NCBI RefSeq assembly: GCF_014645375.1
Contig: NZ_BMLT01000011.1
Coordinates: 125,632 to 189,631, forward strand
DNA from: Marinobacterium nitratireducens
GTDB lineage: Bacteria; Pseudomonadota; Gammaproteobacteria; Pseudomonadales; Balneatricaceae
Direction of reading: 5' to 3'
DNA: 64,000 nucleotides
Position 1 is the first letter of the stretch. Every line of letters starts with the position of its first letter. The notes below the pieces were generated by a model. It saw nothing but the letters and a program-made list of their open reading frames with translations, was not told the DNA's origin and made no database searches. Positions 26,187-33,601 of the stretch are shown here, one piece after another. The translations under genes were made by a program, and so were the position numbers.

Positions 26187-27469
26187 CCATTGCCATGGTG
26201 TTCTTCGGCTTCGCAATGATGCTCGGGCTGATATTGCTCGGTGTCCCGATTGCCGTCAGCCTGGTGGCGGTCGGTATGCTGTCCGGGCTGCTGGCGTTTG
26301 GCTGGCCCTTCGTGCAGTCCACGGGCGCGGTGGTCTGGAGCGTGCAGAACGAGCATATTCTCACCGCGATTCCGATGTTTGTGCTGCTGGGTGAGCTGAT
26401 GCTGCGCAGCGGTATCGCCGACCGCATGTATCAGGCGCTAAGCGTCTGGCTTGGACGCCTGCCCGGTGGGCTGCTGCATACCAATATCGGCTGCTGTGCA
26501 CTGTTCTCGGCCACCTCCGGCTCATCGGTGGCGACCGCCGCGACCATCGGCACCGTGGCGCTGCCGCCGCTGGAAGCGCGTGGCTATCCGATGCGCCAGG
26601 CGCTCGGCAGCCTCGCCGCCGGCGGCACCCTTGGAATCCTGATTCCGCCGAGCGTCAACCTGCTGGTGTATGGCTCGATCACCAACAACTCCATCGGTCA
26701 GCTGTTTGTCGCCGGCCTGCTGCCGGGTCTGTTGCTGAGCGGACTGTTCATGGTTTTCATTCTCTGGTCGAACCGGGGCCAGCGCGAAGAGGTGTCGCTG
26801 CCGCTTAAGCAGAAGCTGACCGCATCGCGTCACCTGCTGCCGCCGCTGGTGATTTTCGGCATCGTCATGGGCAGCATCTACTCGGGGGTGGCGACGGCCA
26901 CCGAGTCGGCGGCACTGGGTGTGGTCGCGGCGCTGCTGATCATTTGGCGCAGTGGCCGTTTCAGCCGCGAGCTGCTCGAGGCCTGCTTTCTGCAGACCGC
27001 GCGCATTACCGGCATGATCCTGCTGATCATCACCGCGGCCTTCCTGCTGAACCTCAGTGTCAGCATCACCGGTATCATCGATGACCTGACCGCCTGGGTC
27101 ACAGGCTTCGGCCTGTCACCGCTTACGCTGCTGCTGATTCTGATGGTTTTCTACCTGGTACTGGGCATGTTCATGGATGTGCTGTCGATGCAGGTGGTCA
27201 CTATTCCCGTTACCTATCCGATCGTGATGGCGATGGGCATCGATCCGATCTGGTACGGCGTATTCATTGTCGTGATGTGCGAGTTGGGCATGATTACGCC
27301 GCCGGTCGGCATGAATCTGTTCGTGGTGCAGAGTGTGCGCAAGGACGGCGGCGGCATCGAAGACGTGATGTGGGGGGCGCTACCCTATGCACTGATCATG
27401 CTGCTGTTCGCCCTTCTGTTGATGGCGGTGCCCCAGATTGCGCTCTGGTTGCCGGCGCTGATGGGTTGA
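26183..27469 (+). CDS. dctM: TRAP transporter large permease DctM
   Basis: The ion-coupled transport subunit, 428 residues with about twelve membrane segments. Family features include LGVPIAVSLVAVGM in the first segment, GLLHTNIGCCALFSATSGSS with the conserved S-G-S/T region, GTLGILIPPSVNLLVYG, and the second-repeat equivalent GMITPPVGMNLFVVQ. The start overlaps the dctQ stop (ATGA). A convergent DUF1499 gene begins seven bases beyond the stop, so transcripts from the two strands meet here. Confidence 0.93.
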   Translation: MTIAMVFFGFAMMLGLILLGVPIAVSLVAVGMLSGLLAFGWPFVQSTGAVVWSVQNEHILTAIPMFVLLGELMLRSGIADRMYQALSVWLGRLPGGLLHTNIGCCALFSATSGSSVATAATIGTVALPPLEARGYPMRQALGSLAAGGTLGILIPPSVNLLVYGSITNNSIGQLFVAGLLPGLLLSGLFMVFILWSNRGQREEVSLPLKQKLTASRHLLPPLVIFGIVMGSIYSGVATATESAALGVVAALLIIWRSGRFSRELLEACFLQTARITGMILLIITAAFLLNLSVSITGIIDDLTAWVTGFGLSPLTLLLILMVFYLVLGMFMDVLSMQVVTIPVTYPIVMAMGIDPIWYGVFIVVMCELGMITPPVGMNLFVVQSVRKDGGGIEDVMWGALPYALIMLLFALLLMAVPQIALWLPALMG

Positions 27470-27476
27470 GGTGCCT

Positions 27477-27905
27477 TCAGGGGCGCTGAAAGGCGTCTCG
27501 AAGGCGCTCCACCCGATCACGGTTGACGCCGAGGTCCCAGTGGCCGAGTCGGGAGGCGGATCGGACTTCGATCCGCTTCTGCTCGGGTTCGAGGCGAAAC
27601 TCGACATCGTCGACGAAACGGAACAGCCGGCTGCGCCAGGTGGCCCAAAGATAGGTTTCGGTCTGCTGTTCGATGCGCCCGCCGTCTTCGCGCACGGTGC
27701 GTTGCAGACGCCGCCAGGCGTCGGCGGGCGTATCGTCGAAGCGCAACGCTTCGATATGGCTGTCGTGTTGCGGATACTCGCTGCCAACGCAATTGGGCGA
27801 CTGCGGGCACGGCGCCAGTTGTCCGTCGTGCAGCCCAAGGCCGTCAGGCACCTGGCCGCTGCAGCCCTGCAGCAGTACCAGCACTAACAGTATCGATTGT
27901 TTCAT
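27477..27905 (-). CDS. DUF1499 lipoprotein
   Basis: Short lipoprotein of 142 residues with signal KQSILLVLVLLQGC. The mature part opens with the DUF1499 hallmark APCPQSPNCVGSEYP and continues with AWRRLQRTVRED and TWRSRLFRFVDDVEFRLEP, and ends LGVNRDRVERLRDAFQ, all typical of the family. Function of DUF1499 is not established. The frame extends upstream to 28229 but would add a non-family extension. It is divergent from the pirin gene, with 67 bases between starts. Confidence 0.85.
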   Translation of the reverse strand: MKQSILLVLVLLQGCSGQVPDGLGLHDGQLAPCPQSPNCVGSEYPQHDSHIEALRFDDTPADAWRRLQRTVREDGGRIEQQTETYLWATWRSRLFRFVDDVEFRLEPEQKRIEVRSASRLGHWDLGVNRDRVERLRDAFQRP

Positions 27906-27972
27906 CAGGTGTTCTGCCTCCCAAGTGGCTTCTATCCTTATGGCATACTTTAGCGGACGGGAGGCAAACATC

Positions 27973-28890
27973 ATGACTATTCCGGGGGCGGCACCGGCAG
28001 CGGCGCCGATAATCGAGATGTTGAGCGGCCGCGCCAGTGATCTGGGGGCAGGGCTGATCGTCAACCGGCTGTTGCCGCAGCGTGCACGGCGGATGGTCGG
28101 TCCCTGGTGCTTTCTCGATCTGATCGGTCCTGTGAGCTTCGAGCCCGGGCGGGGTGTCGATGTGGCGCCGCATCCCCATATCGGCTTGCAGACAGTGACC
28201 TGGCTGCTGGAAGGCGAGTTGCTGCACAAGGACAGTCTGGGCTCGCATCAGCGCATCGAACCGGGCCAGCTCAACCTGATGACCGCCGGTGCCGGCATCG
28301 CCCATTCCGAGGAAAGCCCGCCGGATCGCGGTGAGCGCATGCTGGGCGTCCAGTTCTGGGTCGCGCTGCCGGCAACGTCCGAGTGCTGCGAGCCCGCTTT
28401 CGAACACCATTCCGAGCTGCCGCTCACCGAGGTCGACCGTGTACGGATAAGGGTCATTATGGGCGCCTATGACCACCTGGTCTCGCCGGCCCGCTGTTAC
28501 TCCCCCTTGCTCGCTGCGGAGCTGTCGAGCACCGCTGCCGCCGCTACCCGTCTGAAACTCGATCCCGACTTCGAACATGCGGTCACGGTACTGCGCGGCA
28601 GCCTGGTACTGGAGGGCGCGACGCTGGCCCCGGGCATGCTCTGTTGCCTGGGCGGGCAGCGTGAAACCCTGGACCTGGCGCTCGCGCCCGACAGCTGCGC
28701 TATAGTGCTGGGCGGCATGCCGTTCGCCGAACCGGTCAAGATCTGGTGGAACTTCGTTGCCCATCGCGAGCAGACGATCCGTTCCGCGCTCGAGGACTGG
28801 AACGCCGGGCGGCGCTTTCTTCGTGTGCCAGGCTACCAAGGCGAGCGGCTGGAGGCGCCGCAGTGGCCGCGCAACGGCCGATTGAAGTAG
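27973..28890 (+). CDS. Pirin family protein
   Basis: Two-cupin protein of 305 residues. The metal site is recognisable in VAPHPHIGLQTVTWLLEGEL (two His) and IAHSEESPPDRGE (His and Glu). RMVGPWCFLDLIGP is the N-terminal pirin block and ILGGMPFAEPVKIWWNFVAH the C-terminal one. Bacterial pirins can have quercetinase-like activity or act on redox regulation; which applies here cannot be told. The ATG at 27973 lies after GGGAGGCAAACATC. A longer frame from 27673 covers the DUF1499 gene and is not used. Confidence 0.9.
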   Translation: MTIPGAAPAAAPIIEMLSGRASDLGAGLIVNRLLPQRARRMVGPWCFLDLIGPVSFEPGRGVDVAPHPHIGLQTVTWLLEGELLHKDSLGSHQRIEPGQLNLMTAGAGIAHSEESPPDRGERMLGVQFWVALPATSECCEPAFEHHSELPLTEVDRVRIRVIMGAYDHLVSPARCYSPLLAAELSSTAAAATRLKLDPDFEHAVTVLRGSLVLEGATLAPGMLCCLGGQRETLDLALAPDSCAIVLGGMPFAEPVKIWWNFVAHREQTIRSALEDWNAGRRFLRVPGYQGERLEAPQWPRNGRLK

Positions 28891-28946
28891 GCTGTCAGCA
28901 GAAGTCGTAGTAACGTTTGAGGAAGTCACACGAGGGAACGATCAGG

Positions 28947-30422
28947 ATGTCGATTCATTCTCAGACGCAGGACCTGTCGGCGCTGCTGCGCTCGCGCATA
29001 CCGCTGATCGCGATCAGCAGCCACGACGAGGAACGCGTCGAGCGCCTGCTGTGCGGCCAGGTCGGCAGCTGCGGACGCCCGTTGTTCAAGTGGAGTCTCA
29101 CCGAGGGCCTGGCCCGGCTCGACCGGGCGCTGCCGCCGCAGCGAATGCTGGCCAAGCCCGGCGACGCCCTGGGACATATCCGCTCGGTCAGTACGCCGGG
29201 GGTCTATCTGCTGGCGGACCTGCACCCCTTTTTGGACGATCCGCTGCATGTGCGTCTGCTCAAGGACATCGTGCTGGACGACTGTCATACCCTGGTGCTG
29301 GTTAGTCACGAGGTGCATATTCCCGCCGAACTCGAAAAGCACAGTGCCCGGCTGCAACTGGCGCTGCCGGACGAGGCCGAACTGAAGGAGATCGTGCGTG
29401 TCGAGGCCCGGGCCTGGACACGCCAGAGCGGCAGTCAGGTCAGGACCAGCAGTCGCGCGCTCGAGATGCTGGTGCGCAACCTCGCCGGGCTCGGACGCCT
29501 CGACGCCCGGCGTCTGGCGCGCAATGCCATTCAGGACGACGGTGCCATCACCGAGTCGGATCTGCCGGCGGTGATGGATGCCAAGTATCGTCTGCTGAGT
29601 CGTGGTGGCGTGCTGCAGTTCGAGTACGAAACCGTCGACCCGGAACAGGTTGCCGGCTTCTCGCGAATGAAGCAGTGGCTGGCCGGCCGTCGGGCCTTCT
29701 TCCTTGGCGAGGCCAGCCTGCCCAGTGGCGCCAGACCGAAAGGGGTGCTGATGCTCGGTGTGCAGGGCTGCGGCAAGAGCCTGGCGGCGCGATCGGTGGC
29801 GGGAGCCTGGGGCGTGCCATTGCTGCGTTTCGACGCCGGCGCGCTGTACGACAAGTATATCGGCGAGTCCGAGCGCCATCTGCGCGAGGCACTGGCCACC
29901 GCCGAGGTCATGGCGCCCTGCGTGCTTTGGATCGACGAGATCGAAAAGGGCTTTTCCAGTGGAGACAGCGACCAGGGAACCTCCAAGCGGATACTGGGCT
30001 CGCTGCTGACCTGGATGGCGGAGCAGCGCGGCGGGGTTTTCGTCGTCGCCACCGCCAACGACATTCAGGCGCTGCCGCCGGAACTGGTGCGCAAGGGGCG
30101 TTTCGACGAGGTCTTTTTCGTCGATCTGCCCGGGGAGGCGGCACGCGAGGCGGCGCTGCGCATTCATCTGGAGCGTCACGAGGCCGATCCAAAGCGCTTG
30201 GATCTGCCGGCACTGGTGGCGGCGACTGCAGGCTTTTCCGGGGCCGAGATCGAACAGGCGGTGGTGTCGGCCTACTACGCGGCCCACGCCGCCGAAAGCG
30301 GCCTCGATGGCGCAACCCTGCTGGCGGAAATCGAGGCCACACGGCCGCTGTCGGTGCTGATGGCGGAGCCGGTGGCACAATTGCGAAACTGGGCGCGGGA
30401 GCGGGCGGTGCCCGCCGACTGA
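28947..30422 (+). CDS. Ycf46-like AAA+ ATPase
   Basis: 491-residue ATPase. The N-terminal half (about 1-240) is a RecA/degenerate AAA-like region starting LLRSRIPLIAISSHDEERVE. The C-terminal AAA module has Walker A LMLGVQGCGKSLAARS near 270, Walker B CVLWIDEIEKGFS near 330, and sensor/arginine-finger segments GVFVVATANDIQALPPELVR and GRFDEVFFVDLPG. This layout matches the Ycf46 group found in plastids and many bacteria, whose role (redox or carbon regulation in cyanobacteria) is poorly defined. The ATG follows GAGGGAACGATCAGG. Confidence 0.88.
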   Translation: MSIHSQTQDLSALLRSRIPLIAISSHDEERVERLLCGQVGSCGRPLFKWSLTEGLARLDRALPPQRMLAKPGDALGHIRSVSTPGVYLLADLHPFLDDPLHVRLLKDIVLDDCHTLVLVSHEVHIPAELEKHSARLQLALPDEAELKEIVRVEARAWTRQSGSQVRTSSRALEMLVRNLAGLGRLDARRLARNAIQDDGAITESDLPAVMDAKYRLLSRGGVLQFEYETVDPEQVAGFSRMKQWLAGRRAFFLGEASLPSGARPKGVLMLGVQGCGKSLAARSVAGAWGVPLLRFDAGALYDKYIGESERHLREALATAEVMAPCVLWIDEIEKGFSSGDSDQGTSKRILGSLLTWMAEQRGGVFVVATANDIQALPPELVRKGRFDEVFFVDLPGEAAREAALRIHLERHEADPKRLDLPALVAATAGFSGAEIEQAVVSAYYAAHAAESGLDGATLLAEIEATRPLSVLMAEPVAQLRNWARERAVPAD

Positions 30423-30448
30423 CTCAACGACTATAAGGAAGAAATTGC

Positions 30449-30862
30449 ATGACAACCCCTCTCCGCGGTCAATGTCTTTGCGGCAGTGTCAGGTTCGAGA
30501 TCACGGGCCCTTTCAAGCGTTTCATGCTCTGCCACTGCAGTCGCTGTCGGCGCGCCAGTGGTTCGGTCCACGTCAGCAACCTGTTCTGCAAGCCGGACGG
30601 GCTCCGGTGGCTGAGCGGCGAGGACCTGGTGCGCCGCTTCGAGCTGCCCGGTGCCGAGCGTTTCGGCAAGAGTTTCTGCGCCACCTGCGGATCTCCGGTG
30701 CCCCATGTCGGAAAGGACGGCAGTTATCTGCTGGTGCCGGCCGGGACCCTCGACGATGATCCGGGCATCAGGCCGCAGGCCCATATTTTCTGCGCCGATC
30801 GCGCCATCTGGGACGACGACAGCCTGCAACAGGCGCCGCGCTTCGATCAGTATCCCGGATAG
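30449..30862 (+). CDS. GFA/CENP-V family zinc protein
   Basis: 137-residue protein of the glutathione-dependent formaldehyde-activating (GFA) fold. Zinc ligands are visible as CLCGSVRFEI near residue 9, MLCHCSRCRRASGSVHV near 30-40 and FCATCGSPVPHV near 80-90. Family members are mostly of unknown activity; true formaldehyde activation is shown only for a few. A Shine-Dalgarno AAGGAAG precedes the ATG. It may be co-transcribed with the Ycf46-like ATPase, 26 bases upstream. Confidence 0.88.
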   Translation: MTTPLRGQCLCGSVRFEITGPFKRFMLCHCSRCRRASGSVHVSNLFCKPDGLRWLSGEDLVRRFELPGAERFGKSFCATCGSPVPHVGKDGSYLLVPAGTLDDDPGIRPQAHIFCADRAIWDDDSLQQAPRFDQYPG

Positions 30863-30863
30863 G

Positions 30864-30902
30864 CCAAATGGGACTTGTTCCCGGGCTTGTCGGATATATA
30901 AT
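30864..30902 (+). promoter_or_regulatory. Candidate promoter overlapping a possible MITE-A end remnant
   Basis: CCAAATGGGACTTGTTC at 30864-30880 matches 17 bases of the family A element near its end (32728-32735 region). TTGTTC at 30875-30880 followed by 16 bases and TATAAT at 30897-30902 fits a sigma-70 promoter reading toward the acyltransferase gene. A small hairpin (GGCAGC/GCTGCC, 30911-30927) lies just after the expected start site. Confidence 0.4.
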
Positions 30903-31014
30903 CGCCAGACGGCAGCCCGGCGCTGCCGGGGGCGCTGTTGCGCCGCCTTCAGCGGCGGTACAGGCGGTGTTGCCCAGACTCTAATTTCGCCGTCCGGCGT
31001 TTCGGGCCCTTCCA

Positions 31015-32049
31015 TTGAATCAGCGCTATCTCGAATTCGACTACCTGCGTGGCATGGCCATTCTGGTGATCATACTGGGCCACGCGGTGGTCAATGTCGA
31101 CCGTACCTTTCCTCTGGCTCTGCATAATCTGATTGCCGGCGGGTCCGGTCTGTTCGTGTTTGTCTCCGGCTTCTTTTTTCATCGGGTTTTCTATCCCCGC
31201 TTCAATTACGCCGCTTTCATGCGCAAGAAGTTTCGCAACGTCTTCTGTCCCTTTCTGGTGGTGTCGCTGGCGGCATTGATACCGATGATGCTGGCCTGGC
31301 TCGGCAAGCCCGACATGACGGCGCAGAAGTTCGCGATGAATCTGTACTGGCAGCTCAATGACGGTTATGTACTGTATCCGCACTGGTACATCCTGTTCAT
31401 CATGGCCGTGTTCCTGCTGTCGCCGCTGTATCTGCTCTACATCCGTGCCAGTACGATGGCGCAGCTGCTGTTGCTGATTGAGTTCAGCATCGCTGCGATG
31501 TTGCTGCACCGGCCCCTGGGCAACGCCAATGTGCTGCAGTCGGTGCTCTATTTCACGCCTTTCTACATGCTCGGCATGCTCTATTCGCAGTATTACGAGC
31601 CGCTGAGCCGTCACCGCCGATCGATAGCGGCGGCGGCCTTTGTGGGTGTGATGCTGATGATCGTGCTGCAGACGCTGGTGTTTCCGCATCTGGCGAACTA
31701 CCACAAGGCGCCGCTGCGCTTTGGCGGCATCGACCTGATGTTCGTGCAGAAGCTTTGCCTGAGCGTGGTCATGCTGGAGATCGCTTACTGGCTCAGTCGC
31801 CGGGGGCATTATCCTTTGCTGCTGGAGATTTCCGCCGCCAGCTTCGCGCTGTACTTCCTGCATCCGTTCCTGCTCGGCGAGGTGCACGAGCGACTGATAC
31901 CCTGGATGCGAACGCTGCACCCGCCTGGCTGGGCGAACGTGGCGGCGACGCTGTTTTCGGTGATCCTCGCCACCGCGCTGACCTATGGGGTGGCGAGGCT
32001 GATCCGGCGCGCTTTTCCTCGCAACAGCCGGATGCTGATTGGCTGGTAG
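31015..32049 (+). CDS. Acyltransferase family 3 membrane protein
   Basis: Integral membrane O-acyltransferase, 344 residues and about ten hydrophobic segments. The family start motif is present (LEFDYLRGMAILVIILGHAV, with R and the segment-1 His). The central YWQLNDGYVLYPHWYILFIM and the C-terminal ISAASFALYFLHPFLLGE are typical of the OafA/fucose-4-O-acetyltransferase group that modifies surface glycans or exported molecules. No ATG gives the full first segment; the longest frame uses TTG at 31015 without a clear ribosome binding site, so the start is uncertain. No glycan operon surrounds it. Confidence 0.82.
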   Translation: MNQRYLEFDYLRGMAILVIILGHAVVNVDRTFPLALHNLIAGGSGLFVFVSGFFFHRVFYPRFNYAAFMRKKFRNVFCPFLVVSLAALIPMMLAWLGKPDMTAQKFAMNLYWQLNDGYVLYPHWYILFIMAVFLLSPLYLLYIRASTMAQLLLLIEFSIAAMLLHRPLGNANVLQSVLYFTPFYMLGMLYSQYYEPLSRHRRSIAAAAFVGVMLMIVLQTLVFPHLANYHKAPLRFGGIDLMFVQKLCLSVVMLEIAYWLSRRGHYPLLLEISAASFALYFLHPFLLGEVHERLIPWMRTLHPPGWANVAATLFSVILATALTYGVARLIRRAFPRNSRMLIGW

Positions 32050-32067
32050 TGACCGGTTGGAAGGTGG

Positions 32068-32757
32068 CTACTCGACGGTGACGGTGATCTTTTCCGACAT
32101 AACCGGCGGATCGAAGGGGACATGGTTCATGTCGCCGAGCATCAGTTGCAGGCTGTGCTGACCCGGCGCTAGCGTCAGTTCGGTTTCGGTCTGGCCGGCG
32201 CCGAAGTGCTTCACGCTCGCATCCATGACGGTGTCGGCAGGCGGCGGGCTGTCGACGTCGATCAGCAGGTGGTGATGCCCGGTGCCTTCCTTGTCGGTCC
32301 CGGCCGGCGCCACACCCATGCCGCTGAGACCGAAGCGGACCGTGAAGGTCTGCGAGACCGTTTCGCCATCCTGCGGCGAAATGATGTAAGCGCGAGCGCC
32401 CTCGGGGGCGGGGCGGGACTTCATTTCCTGCGCTGCCAGCGGCATTGCCGCCAGTGCGGTCGCCAGCATCACGCCCGGGAATCGGCGAATAAGTCCCAAT
32501 AAGGCTCTGGCTTTCAGCGCGGGCCGGAATCGAGGCGCCGTTTTGAAGGCATGCTGGTGGCCTGTCGAGAAGCGGCAACGAAGAGTCTGGTTCGCGCTGT
32601 AAGCCCCGGAGGGCGGGCCCTGAAGCATGCATCTGCTGTGTTGCAGTGCTTGAAAAGGACTACGGCCATTCCCTGCGCACTGCGCCTTGCAGCTACAGGC
32701 TTCAGGACCCGCAGAGACCAAATGGGACTTGTTCGTCGGTTCCCAGATTTTCATCAT
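32068..32757 (-). CDS. DUF4399 protein gene carrying an in-frame MITE insertion near its start
   Basis: The DUF4399 domain occupies the C-terminal 110 residues (ARAYIISPQDGETVSQTFTV, GTGHHHLLIDVDSPPP, LTLAPGQHSLQLMLGDMNHV), a small extracytoplasmic beta-sandwich of unknown role. The native start is placed at 32757 because GAGGAGCAGGAAACC precedes ATGATGAAA. Four codons later the frame enters a 268-bp MITE-like element and stays open for about 89 element-encoded residues. It exits into RRFPGVMLATALAAMPLAAQ, which looks like the rest of the original signal peptide. The resulting 229-residue product would have an internal export signal. Translation from an internal ATG (32468 region) is an alternative. 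Confidence 0.75.
   Translation of the reverse strand: MMKIWEPTNKSHLVSAGPEACSCKAQCAGNGRSPFQALQHSRCMLQGPPSGAYSANQTLRCRFSTGHQHAFKTAPRFRPALKARALLGLIRRFPGVMLATALAAMPLAAQEMKSRPAPEGARAYIISPQDGETVSQTFTVRFGLSGMGVAPAGTDKEGTGHHHLLIDVDSPPPADTVMDASVKHFGAGQTETELTLAPGQHSLQLMLGDMNHVPFDPPVMSEKITVTVE
32477..32744 (-). mobile_element. MITE-like element, family A, copy 2 (inside DUF4399 gene)
   Basis: Full-length 268-bp copy, reverse orientation relative to copy 1 at 1-268. Read on the minus strand it starts GGGAACCGACGAACAAGTCC and ends GGACTTATTCGCCGATTCCC. It interrupts the 5' end of the DUF4399 coding sequence without breaking the frame. At 32512-32514 it has AAA where copy 1 has the stop TAA in the same frame. 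No clear target duplication was found at the flanks. Confidence 0.8.
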
Positions 32758-32986
32758 GGTTTCCTGCTCCTCGGTGATTCCGTTCGGGCTGCCCGGTCGG
32801 GTAATGCCGGGCGGGCTTTCATCGGCTGTTAATGCCGTCTGACTCACTATAGTCGAATTATCGGGCCCCGAGACCTGACACGTTATTGCCGTGCTGTTTC
32901 GCGTAAACTGCAGCAAAGGCCTATAGTCAAGGGAAGCTGCGAGCAACAGCATTGGCATTGATATCAACTACGGAGAGTGATGATCC

Positions 32987-33559
32987 ATGAAGATGAACAA
33001 ACTGCTGTTTTCCTGTGTGCTGGCATCGGCGGCGTTTATGGCCGGCTGTGGTAGCGACGAGTCCGACGAAGCGAAAACGGAAAAAACCGCGCCCAGTGTC
33101 GAGGAGATGAAGTCCAAGGCCTCGGAAATGGCGTCGGATGCCGCCGAGAAGGCAGAGGAGACCGCGGCCAAGGCCGGCGATGCAATGGAGGAAGCCGCAG
33201 ACAAGACCGGCGAGATGGCTGCGGATGCCATCGAGAAAGCCGGCGAAATGGCCGAGGATGCCGCCGATATGGCGAAAGATGCCGCCGACTCGGCGATGGA
33301 AAGCGCCAGCGAAATGGGCGACGCGGCCGGTGAAATGATGAGCGATGCCGCCGATGCCGCCGGCGAGATGGCCGACGACGCCATGAAGGCGACCGCTGAA
33401 GCGGCTGACGAGGCTGCGGCGACTGCCGGTGAAGCCATGGACGCCGCCAAGGAGTCCATGGGCATGAACGAGGCCGCCGAGACTGCGGAGGAGGCCGGTG
33501 ACGCGGCCGCCGAAGGCGCCGACGAAGCTGCCGATGCGATGAAAGAGGCTCAGCAGTAA
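32987..33559 (+). CDS. Ala/Glu/Met-rich helical-repeat lipoprotein
   Basis: 190-residue lipoprotein with signal NKLLFSCVLASAAFMAGC. The mature part is almost entirely A, E, D, M, K and G in repeating helical units (SEMASDAAEKAEETAAKAGD, GEMAADAIEKAGEMAEDAAD, GEMMSDAADAAGEMADDAMK), resembling LEA-like or apolipoprotein-like amphipathic repeats with a spacing near eleven residues. There are no aromatic residues after the signal. It may be an envelope-stabilising or stress protein; this is inference from composition. It is divergent from the DUF4399 gene, and dacB converges on it. Confidence 0.8.
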   Translation: MKMNKLLFSCVLASAAFMAGCGSDESDEAKTEKTAPSVEEMKSKASEMASDAAEKAEETAAKAGDAMEEAADKTGEMAADAIEKAGEMAEDAADMAKDAADSAMESASEMGDAAGEMMSDAADAAGEMADDAMKATAEAADEAAATAGEAMDAAKESMGMNEAAETAEEAGDAAAEGADEAADAMKEAQQ

Positions 33560-33576
33560 CCCGCTGCGCTGTCCGG

Positions 33577-33594
33577 CGGCGCCTGCGGGCGCCG
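33577..33594. terminator. GC-rich hairpin between lipoprotein gene and dacB
   Basis: Stem CGGCGCC/GGCGCCG with a TGCG loop lies between two convergent stop codons. No T-run follows on either strand, so intrinsic termination is only suggested by position. Confidence 0.4.
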
Positions 33595-33601
33595 TCGGTG
33601 T

